NCBI RefSeq assembly: GCF_000715075.1
Contig: NC_134101.1
Coordinates: forward strand, 139,700,237 to 139,764,236
DNA length: 64,000 nucleotides
Direction: 5' to 3'
Source: Nicotiana tabacum
Lineage: Eukaryota; Streptophyta; Magnoliopsida; Solanales; Solanaceae
A program made the position numbers and the translations under genes. Shown piece by piece: positions 55,586-64,000 of this stretch. Within the stretch, counting starts at the first letter, position 1; the number at the start of each line of letters is the position of its first letter. Below the pieces are notes generated by a model. The model was not told the DNA's origin, did no database searches, and worked only from the letters and a program-made list of their open reading frames with translations.

Positions 55586-56932
55586 TAAATCGTTGTTGAA
55601 GGTGACATTTCTCAACTTTTCTCACAAAGCATGAATGGAGGCCTGATATTCCTTTTCCTTTTCCCCCAGGCTAACCTTTCTTGAATTTTGTCATCAAAGG
55701 CTTGAACATGGGGCCTTTTGGCGGGCCTCACGGGCTCGGGCTCCGGCTCATTGTTCACATAAAAGCTCCTTTCAAACCAAGAAGCATAATTGGGATCAAC
55801 GTCGCCCTTAGCCGGGTCTGGTACCTAGGTGTTACTTTTTAAATACCGATAACAATTCCAGTCCCTTTGAACTAAAGCCTCAGGGGTCGCTGCTTCCGGG
55901 TGTAGTTCAATGTCTTGGGTGCTTAGGTTTGCCCCTTCGGGTATCACCTGATATTTTCCCAGTTGTCTTAGAACTCTTTGTAGTGCATATGGTTGTATAC
56001 TTCTTGCTCGCATCATCATCAAGTAGCCCTTTGAAGCGGTCATATATATGATCTCTGTTATCGGGAGCCATCCTATGGTCCATTCAATTTGATTTGCTCT
56101 CAATTTTCTCAAATAGGAAACCCACGCTTCAAACCCCTCCGGTGGTTTGTAATCTTCCACCCTTTCCTCATACTTTTTGATGAAATTGTTCCCATCTGAA
56201 GCGTATCTCATGAACTTAGGATGATGGTGAAGGTGTTCGATCATCTACATCTGAAGAAGAATGTTGTAGCCTTCGAAAAATTGACCCCTAGATTTGCACA
56301 ATGTTAGTGCTCGATAAATGTCCGCTAGCACTAATGGGACAAGCGTGTGATCTTTTTTGTCGACGAGGACCTGTGCGATTCCGGCCATACAAAGAATTCG
56401 GAAATAACATGATTCCCAGAAATGCCACGATGAAAGCAAACCGTCGATGAATTTGCCATATGCTCTTGTCCTGTTTGTTACTCAACCCCTTCTCATGTGT
56501 TTCAAACCCGGCCGAGTGTCCAAACCTGAAATACAGGAAGTAGAATGAACAACTCCCTTTGCTTGCATGGTCCTTGCTCATTTGTTTGCTAATTTTCAAA
56601 AGATCGAAGAATTTGTGTACTGAGGGAGCCCTGGGGAATATGAGTTGCTGCTTTCTTAACTCTTGGCCAAAATCGATGTACCCGGCTATTTCTTCCAGAG
56701 TGGATGTGAGCTCGAAATCCGAGAAATGGAACATATTGTGAACGGGTTCCCAAAAGGTCACCAAAGCCTTAATTAAATCCTCTCGTGGTTTGATGTGCAT
56801 GATGTCTACCAGGGAATCCAAATGCTCTCTTACCCAAAGTTGGTCATCTTCATCTAAATCATCTCACCACTTATGTAGCTGCATCTGAGCCCTTTCTATG
56901 ACAGATTGCGGTGATTCCTGGACGGTATTCAT
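55586..56932 (-). pseudogene. ORF1 N-terminal part of element D (plant-mobile-domain-like)
   Basis: Starts ATG at 56,932 (minus; MNTVQESPQSVIERAQ). The shared WWxDL motif has its second Trp as a TGA stop. Then LVDIMHIKPREDLIKALVTFWEP, FSDFELTSTLEEIAGYIDFG and FPRAPSVHKFFDLLKIS (56,288-56,821), LVPLVLADIYRALTLCKS and GYNILLQM (56,245-56,439), IEWTIGWLPITEIIYM and ALQRVLRQLGKYQVIP (55,825-56,244), then PAKGDVDPNYASWFER and a coiled-coil start near 55,620-55,800. Closely parallel to Ogre ORF1 residues 1-440. At least three stops or shifts. Confidence 0.82.
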
Positions 56933-57317
56933 TTGTACCTGTGGAGGGTTAAGGTTAGGGTTGACTCTTGTGGACTCTTTTTGCAAAACAAGTTTTCTAA
57001 AAAAACAGCGGACAAGGACCCCTTTTATTGCTATGTTAGCAAAATGATCATTTTTGCAAATATGGCCCCTTCACAATTCCAAATGAATTTTGAGGTCGGC
57101 GGTAAGTATTTTAAAAGAAAAAGACACCTTTTAAACAGACTTTCATGTTTCTCCCGAAAATAGCCTTATGACAATTAGAATGTAATCTAATGCTATTCCA
57201 GTAAGAAATGACTTAAAAACAAACCAAAGCTAGGTCAGCTTTATTGTTTTAACCAAAGCCCTGAAACACCTTTTATTTTATTATTTGGTAAAAATAAGGC
57301 CGAACCTTATGTGGGTT

Positions 57318-57361
57318 GCCTACGTATCCCATATCCGGTGAGAATTAGACTTGTGTAGTTC
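57318..57361 (-). ncRNA. Nested stem-loop module, D leader copy b
   Basis: Minus strand GAACTACA...CGTAGGC with the inner arms TCTCA and TGGGA pairing through one G-T wobble. It lies nearer to ORF1 than copy a. Confidence 0.55.
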
Positions 57362-57971
57362 AGGAAGATCGAGAATGTATTAAATATACTATCTCTTTTT
57401 GGAATTTTTTAAAGGAATGCTTTAAAAGAAGAAAGAAAATATTTTTTTTTTGATTTTTTGATTTTATTTTTGTTTTATTTTTGAAAGAAAGACTTCTAAA
57501 AATTTATTTGCATTTGATTTGAACTATGGGAATTTTAAAAGTAAAAGAAAATATTTTTGTTTGAATTTCCATTTGTTTTCTCTTTTTCTAAAGAAGAAAG
57601 AAAATATTTTTGGGTTTTGGAAGTTGCCTCTTAATTTTCGAAAGAGGGACTTTAAGAAAATGCTTTGAATTTCTGAGCTTTTGTTTATTTACAAAAGTAC
57701 TTCTAAAGAAAACCAAAGAATAATTTTTGACTTCAAAAAAAAATTCAAAATTTTTTTATTGACATTTACGAAAGAAATACTTTTAAAGAAAGAAAAGAAT
57801 ATTTTCCCTATTTCTAAAACAAATTTTGGAAAAATACTCAAAATAAAGGAAACCCGTATTTTGGATTTTTCTTTTTATTTCTTTCTTTTTTTCGTATGAA
57901 AGACTTTAGAAAAAAGGAAGGATTTTTTTTTTGATTCTTTTTAAAAATTGGGGCCGGAACCGATGAGGTTT

Positions 57972-58015
57972 GCCTACGTATCTCACATCCGGTGAGAATC
58001 AGACCCGCGTAGTTC
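57972..58015 (-). ncRNA. Nested stem-loop module, D leader copy a
   Basis: Minus strand GAACTACGCGGGTCTGATTC then TCACCGGATGTGAGATACG and TAGGC: perfect outer CTACG/CGTAG and inner TCTCAC/GTGAGA stems, almost identical to Ogre copy 1. Confidence 0.6.
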
Positions 58016-58231
58016 GATCAGTTTTGACGGAACAGAGAAAACATGACACTTGACATTTTGGCTCATTTTGAAATGACTTTTCTTTTTTCAGAATTTCGGC
58101 AGAGTTTCCGAATTTTCTAAATACCTAACTCTCACTATTTTGATTTTCTTTTTTGATTTTTTTTTATTTTCTTTCCCTATCTAGAAGCCGGTCAACATGC
58201 AAGCCGAAACAAACAGATGTGCAAGTAGCAC

Positions 58232-58441
58232 GTAAGATGCATCAGGGTGGTCTTTATTTTGGGTACACCTGTCCTAGACGGACCCAACCCCTGTGTTAAG
58301 TCCCCAAGGTTAAATGCACGTGATGCAAATAATCGTTCCTACTAGGGATCCGGCATGAGGTTGCGTTATTCTAGGTTTAAAACCTGGGGTTTGTGGTCTA
58401 GACTTGGGTTACCCGAGCGGACGACTGGGGTCGAGGAGGGG
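58232..58441 (-). promoter_or_regulatory. Conserved leader block in D
   Basis: Counterpart of 25,990-26,200 in the Ogre: shared GTCCGCTCGGGTAA, CCCTAGTAGGAACG, GGGTTGGGTCYGTCTA and CCTGATGCATCTTAC. See the Ogre entry for the suggested role. Confidence 0.55.
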
Positions 58442-58735
58442 ACAACGTACCAGGAGCAAAAAGTCTGCCCGGTCTTGTTGCTTGCCCCGCCTCGTCTTAT
58501 TTGGTATAATTTCTACAAAAAAAGCGGGCCACGCGAACGTGTGCACCATTTCCAGAAGACTTAGAAGGGAGACGTAAGAAGACATTTAAATACAGTACAA
58601 GTAATATCAAAGCGGTAAATTTCAATTAGCACATTAAGTCCACAAAATACAGTAATATCAACAATAAAGCCAAATAAAATCACATTAACAAGCTCGAATT
58701 CTTGAACCCTGAACCAGAGATTTTGGGTTTTTTTT

Positions 58736-58751
58736 CCCAGCAGAGTCGCCA
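58736..58751 (-). promoter_or_regulatory. Primer-binding site of D
   Basis: Minus strand TGGCGACTCTGCTGGG, four bases (GCTC) after the LTR end, the same arrangement as in the Ogre. It fixes the orientation of D and identifies 58,756-62,403 as its 5' LTR. Confidence 0.8.
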
Positions 58752-60651
58752 GAGCTGTCACACCTCCTTTTTTACACCCGATGGTATATGAAGGGAGTTT
58801 TTCCAATTAAAGTGTCATTATTCGAAATCGGATTATTTATATAATTCTTAGAGTCACCACTTGGAATATTTTAATTGGTATCCCAAATCACCGATTTGTT
58901 TTAAATCCCAAATCGAGAAAATTTCGACTTTCCTTTTGAAGTCTGCGAACCAGAAATTCTATGTAAGGAATTCTGTTAACCCGGAAGAAGGTGTTAGGCA
59001 TTCCTGGGTTCTGTGGTTCTAGCACGGTCACTTAGCAATTTATACTTGGCTTAAATTATTTAACTACTCATTTTTAGGACCTACGTGCAATTATCTTTTT
59101 ACCGCTTTTAAATCACTTGATTATTTGCAATTAAAGAATTGAGTTACGCGTACGTATACTCTTTTCCTTTGGCGCGTCAAAAATCATGTCACGCGAACGT
59201 GCCCACAATTAATAACGCTTTGTTTATTTTATTAAGAAAAATTTTGTTGAAGTTGCGCGAACGCATTTCTCGAGTTATCTTCTAGAAGAAAATTATAATT
59301 ATGTTACGCGCACGTATACATAATCACGATAATAGACTAAATCACGCCTAATGAAAGCTACGATGTTACTCAATTAATTAATTTTTCTAAAATTCGAGGT
59401 TAACAGGGAAGTCTAAATTTATGGATAAAATATTATTGAGGAGTAAATTAATACCATCACTAAACAACTAATTATTTGTCTCAAACACACAAAAAAAAAC
59501 AAGCTTCAGGCATTAAGACAAATTCAATTCATGCCTTTCAATCACGCAGTCAAGTTGGAGACACCGGAATGCGACAGAAATTACCCATATGTGATTAATC
59601 CAAAACTTTTCCTAATCAAATATCAGATCCCATCATGACATATATTTTCACACAATAAAATAGTGAATTCATTCTTAACCTAAGCTAAAGTTGGCCAACA
59701 AAATCATTACTCATGAATCTACCAAAATGCATTTCTATAGCTAACTGGATTTAACAATTCATTTGAAATTATATGAAATCACACGTACAAAATCCATAAC
59801 CCAGCTATACTTGGTCAATTTCTGCCAAAAAGGTTTGAACATTATGTAAAAGCCACCTGCTCTACTGTTCCCTGTTAACTTATAGAAATGACAAAAACAA
59901 TAGAAGAAAAATAAATTTACAGTGAAAAAAAGAATCTTCATTGGCTTTTTGATTACATAATGCTATAGTGGGAGACTCTTTAACACCAAATAATTGGAAA
60001 CCACATATTAAAGCCTATCGAATTTTATTACTACTATTTTATCTCTAAAATAATAATGCACTATAGTACATTAAATATTAGGAGTAATATTTGGTACCAA
60101 TGATTCAAAGCCAACCGTCACAGAATTTTTCAAGTCCTTTGACATTAAAAATGAAAAAAAAAACATATCCAAACGTTCCCCACCATTCACTGATTTCTTC
60201 CAAGTTACAAATAATGGGTGTTCAATTCTCATCAAAAGTCTTAGGAGGTGGCTGCCCTTTGTTGCAGTGAGCCACCAATGTATCAAAGCAGTAAACAAAC
60301 ATTTCAACAAAAGGAATTTGAAGGTCATAAGAAACATCAATAACTACAATGAATAATAGCTTAGCAGATCCCATAATATAGAGAATCACCCTATTACATA
60401 AATAATTACTCACTCATAGTGGCTGAAAATTTAAACATGAGGAAATTCCTAACAAGATGGCCAAAGCAAAAAAAAAATTTTAAAAAATCAACAAACCTAC
60501 GCTGAAGCTGGTGCGTTTTTTTTTCAAAGAAGTCAAACCATTTTTTTTACGTATTTGTACATTATGGTACGAACACACCAGAAGCAACAGATTTTATATA
60601 TAAATATGCAGAAGTTTGATTTCATAAATACACACAACGCATGATGCAATA

Positions 60652-60708
60652 TGTATACATACATATACATATACATATATATGCATATATATATATACAC
60701 ACGCACAT
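60652..60708. repeat. AT-rich (TACA/TA) microsatellite
   Basis: Imperfect TACATA and TATA repeats with a CACACG end, inside LTR D. Confidence 0.85.
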
Positions 60709-61339
60709 TACGGCCCTCACATGATGCTATGCTTTTTTATGCAGCAAACAGTTAACATTTAACTTAAATTTTCAGATTTAAACACCTATTAGAACAATCA
60801 GATGAAGAAGATCTAGTAGCCAAACATAATGAACACACATAAATCAAACATAGTTTCAGCCAAAATAGTTCAAACTTTCATTCAAACAATTGATAGGGAA
60901 TTACAAGTGAGCAATCACATACCTAAATGCAAAATACAGCAATCAAGGACCAAATGAAGGTCTGAAAATAGGGGAAATGAAGCTCAGCAAATTAGCTACG
61001 AAATCGACAGAAAACCAACGGCAAACCCACAGCTTCGAGAACCGGAAATCAACTCAATCCAAACCCATTTTTTGAGAACGCAGAATCAACAAAAAATACT
61101 AAAAAAGAACATTTTTTTTTTGATTTCTTCCTTCTGAAGATATGAAGTAAACTCGACTCAAAATGAACTCAAACCATGATGCCTTTTTTTGTCTGTTCTT
61201 TTTTTTGAAGAAAGAAGCAGACTCAAACTAAGAAAATTTAAGAACCCTAAAATTTTCTACTCACTCCTTCGGAAAATTTCCTAGTTTTTGCCCCGATATT
61301 TCTCTATTTTTCTCTAACCTAGCACATAAGACTTACCTC

Positions 61340-61348
61340 ATATATATA
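61340..61348 (-). promoter_or_regulatory. Possible TATA box of LTR D
   Basis: On the minus strand GGCTATATATATGAGG. A second candidate (AATATATAAACC) lies at about 61,705-61,715. I cannot choose between them; transcription would run towards lower coordinates. Confidence 0.4.
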
Positions 61349-62403
61349 GCCTTCAAAAACTTTCAAAAATATGCCCAATCCGAAAAAATCTTCAGGTTTT
61401 TTGAACAATTTTGGGACAAATGGAGGGAACGGATTGATTCACATCTATCCACGACTCCCATTCATCCAACAATTATCCTTTTTGTACTGAAATCCGTATG
61501 ATTTAGGAGAGAATATTCGCAATTTCTGACAGATCCGTTGGGAAATAGAGGTGACGTGGAGGGGAGGGGACCATTTGGGTGAACTTGGGCGAAACTCAGG
61601 TGAGTTGAAGCGGAATCGGTCGAAGAAGATGAAGTAACAGTGAGGGTGCGTCGTTTTCAGTGTTATTTAGGGTTTGGGAATTGGGGGAAATGTTTATAAG
61701 ATGGTTTATATATTAAAGGCAATGGATGGGTCAGGTCTGATTTTTGGAACTGGGGCGGTAAAGTATTGAGCTGGGGAATTAAATTTGAGGGGAACAATTT
61801 GGGCCAAATGTGAAATCAGCCCACCTTTCAAGACATGTAATTCCTTTTTTCTTTCAATTTTTTTGAAAATTAGATGGCGCTCTGTAAATGTGAAAAAATA
61901 AAAGTAGTTTTTGCATTTTTCAACCAAATGTCAACAAAGAAATTTTTCCAAAACAAATTTCAAGAAAAGCTTCTCAGAATTTAGTTGAAACAAACTTTTT
62001 GGCAAAGAACTAAAAGTAATTTTACAGAAATATATTTTCAAGATTTTGAACCAAACACACTTCCACGAATATTTTTAAGCTTCAATTTCAAGTTAACTAA
62101 TTATAAAAATTGTAAACATTACTTAAATCTATATTAAAAGTGGAAAATCAATAAACTAAAATTAAAGACAAAAAATGTGCAAATGAGCTATTTTTTTGTG
62201 ATATTCAAATTTTATAAAACAAGTAATTACGGATTAACTCTAAAAGTGAAAAAATATATCCTAAATGAAATGCATGATATTTTTGGTATTTTTATGCTTT
62301 GAATAAAAATTATTTTCTTAGATAATGGCAAACAATTAATAAAAATCTATTTTCTTAGATTTTGTAGGAGTATTTCATGTATGGCAAAAATCACGTGCTC
62401 ACA

Positions 62404-63815
62404 GGTGTATGAGAATCACGGAATGACTTGAGTGGTTATTGGTAAAGGATGTGCGGATCATAGAGCAGGAAGTTGCTTGGTTGTCGGTGAGGTTTCATCC
62501 TGCGGTGTCGGAGTGCTAATGAGGCACAAGTTGTTCGGTTCATTTGATCAGTCTAATTGAGGTTTGAGTAGAGTGGATGACTCTCGAGAATGGTTCTAAT
62601 GAGTTCAAGATTTTACATGTAGTAATTGGAAGTTTTCAACTTGTATATTTGGCTAGAAACTGAGTTTTCATTGGAGGGTGTCAAGACTAGCGGTATTTCT
62701 ATATCGTCATGGGATTCTATATATCAGTATCAGAAAGGTGAACGAAACGACTTTGGGATCATAGGAAAACCCTCTAGGGTAGGTATTTTGAATGTGGTAC
62801 TTTTGGGAATATTTAAGAGAGTATTCAGCGGCTTATGAGCCTTAGACGGTGTGGTTTTATTCTTGGGTCTTATGTGGTGAGTCTGGGTTGAGGAACTGTG
62901 GTGTTATATCAAGAAGAAGTATCAAGTTGAAGGTGAATCAGAAGGAACTTGGATAGATGGGATAGCTTGGTAGTAGGCCGGATCGTCATGGTAAGGATAT
63001 GATTAGTTCTTTGGATACGTACGAGGTAATGAGTTTTTTCAGGTATTTCACGGAATTTCTCTTGGGTTTTAGTGACCTGCGTAGCTTGGTTGAGTTAGAA
63101 GGATTTAGTCCTGACCGTTTAGTCTTGTGCAAATAGAATTCAGAGAGTTCTTGATGGTTTCTACCACGGTTAGAGATGTATATTTTCTACGAGTGTGAGG
63201 AGCATGGGATGTGTAGTGATTTTCTTCTAGATGGAATCAATGGAAAGTTCTTGGCTAGTTGTGTGCGTAGCTGCTTGTGTCTCGGAAGGGATATAAAGTT
63301 CTCATGTTTATCCTAGGATGGTATGGTATATGTGGTATGTTATGTAGGATTGAGATTTGCGTGTGTAGGGTTATGGTTCAGTTCTGAAAGGAAGGTCATA
63401 AAATTCTTATGTAGCATGGACAGTTTTAGATGACTAGATAAATAGGATCACTGATTGGTGTGGCTTGATGAGGGTTTACATTTTAGAAAGGGTGATGTCT
63501 TTGAGTTGAGGATACCTCATTAGTATTGTGGCACTCTCTTGTTGGATCGACTGCTAATATTTGAGTTTGCTTAGTGGCAAAGAGAATTTTTTTTAGAGTG
63601 CCTCTTATGGAACTATTGGGTACTAAAGATGTGGTATGTATTCGGATGGCGAAATTGGGATGGGATCGGGTGATTCGTGTGCTATATGGATTTGGAGACT
63701 GGGAGTTCTCATAAACAGGTTATGTTGTGGTTGTGGGTCGCGTGTATCGGCCTTGTGTGGTGACTATCGGGTTTTGGAGACCTGAATGGATCCTTTATGG
63801 CTTGGTAGGTCAGAT
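62404..63815 (+). pseudogene. Decayed internal DNA of gypsy element E
   Basis: Directly outside the D LTR, T/G-rich plus-strand DNA in the style of B's internal region with no frame above 70 codons. Because it runs into a plus-strand gypsy protease remnant (63,816-64,000), it is most likely gag-side DNA of an old Ty3/gypsy element. No zinc knuckle was found. Confidence 0.5.
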
Positions 63816-64000
63816 TTTGATGTGATATTGGGTATAGATTAGTTGTCTCCATTTCGTGTCATTTGGGACTAGTGCACTAAGGCAGCGGCATTGGCTATGC
63901 CGGGGATGCCACGGATTGAGTGGCAAGGTTCGACGGATTATGTTCTCAGTAGGGTGGTTTCATTTTTGAAGACCTAGTGGATGGATGGAAAGGGTTATCT
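63816..64000 (+). pseudogene. Ty3/gypsy protease remnant of element E
   Basis: Plus-strand translation from 63,816 reads FDVILGID, a stop, LSPFRVIWD, a stop, then AMPGMPRIEWQG and VVSFLKT, a stop, GKGYL. This is collinear with FDVILGMDWLSPYHAILDC...LPGFPHLEWKG...KGCL in element C. It is therefore the end of a chromovirus-type protease; Trp codons became stops. RT should follow beyond the window. Confidence 0.75.

Larger units (their letters stand above)
56933..58735 (-). other. Leader of element D without genes
   Basis: 1.8 kb between primer-binding site and ORF1. It contains two stem-loop modules (57,318-57,361 and 57,972-58,015), long A/T-rich runs (57,400-57,950) and a block conserved with the Ogre leader (58,232-58,441). 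No supported coding region. Confidence 0.7.
47586..62403 (-). mobile_element. Element D: truncated Tat/Ogre-lineage retrotransposon
   Basis: In minus orientation: 5' LTR (58,756-62,403), primer-binding site, leader, ORF1 (split by a LINE), gag, protease with G-patch-like part, a 198-bp intron with intact borders and the first 150 codons of the RT exon. Everything from the RT fingers to the 3' LTR is missing. Order and protein similarity parallel the complete Ogre, but the sequences are clearly a different family; its LTR is closer to that of F. Many stops and frameshifts. Confidence 0.88.
58756..62403 (-). repeat. 5' LTR of element D
   Basis: On the minus strand it begins TGTGAGCACGTGATTTTTGC and ends AGGAGGTGTGACA. 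Length 3,648 bp. The ends resemble the Ogre LTR, and about 59,100-59,350 matches LTR F (TTACGCGTACGTATACTC...). No reliable protein frame. A microsatellite lies at 60,652-60,708. Confidence 0.85.

Noticed and set aside
61325..61345. GAGGTAAGT on the minus strand beside the D TATA motif as a splice donor
   Set aside because: It lies only a few bases after the TATA motif, upstream of any plausible start site, so it would not be transcribed from that promoter.

Overview
The window looks like heterochromatic or intergenic DNA from a flowering plant with a large genome. The LTR families and the Ogre/Tat organisation suggest a Solanaceae member such as Nicotiana; that taxonomic guess is inference. 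I see no host protein-coding gene, rRNA, tRNA or CRISPR array. Almost every base can be assigned to nested, partly broken retrotransposons, named A to E, F, 'Ogre' and 'LINE' here.

Layout, left to right. (1) 1-5,424: the 3' end of a Ty3/gypsy-type element A (+), with decayed internal DNA and a complete 3' LTR (3,329-5,424). It is inserted in the 5' LTR of element B. (2) 5,425-18,256: element B (+), with a 5' LTR tail, an initiator-Met-type primer-binding site, internal DNA without recognisable domains and a 3.2-kb 3' LTR. B is interrupted by F (7,613-13,061, minus), a rearranged Tat-lineage element flanked by ATGGC target duplications. (3) 18,570-21,806 and 44,054-47,585: element C (minus), a chromovirus-like Ty3/gypsy element split in its integrase gene by (4) a structurally complete Ogre/Tat retrotransposon at 21,807-44,053 (22.2 kb, LTRs 3,860 and 3,871 bp, target duplication CCATG). 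(5) About 47,586-62,403: element D (minus), a second Tat-lineage element with 5' LTR, leader, ORF1, gag, protease and the start of RT. Its ORF1 is split by a 2.4-kb 5'-truncated L1-type LINE (53,148-55,585, target duplication TAAATC). D and C are both cut off where they meet at about 47.58 kb. (6) 62,404-64,000: another decayed gypsy element E (+), ending in a protease remnant.

How the Ogre parts work together: the LTR promoter would give a long RNA carrying an extra ORF1 (plant-mobile-domain-like region plus coiled coil), gag, protease with a G-patch-like segment, a short intron, then RT, RNase H, a second archaeal-type RNase H and integrase. A 3.4-kb repeat-rich 3' UTR follows. Several stops and frameshifts (about 28.52, 30.74, 31.25, 33.07, 34.59 and 35.78 kb) and an Asp-to-Asn change in the second RNase H indicate a recently inserted but disabled copy.

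Most interesting signals: a nested stem-loop of about 44 nt with compensatory changes, present eight times in the spacers and leaders of three Tat elements; ten exact TCCCCAGC motifs in the Ogre 3' UTR, complementary to part of its own primer-binding site; a 14-nt word shared by different 3' UTR repeats; and several tandem arrays whose units are hairpins with co-varying arms.
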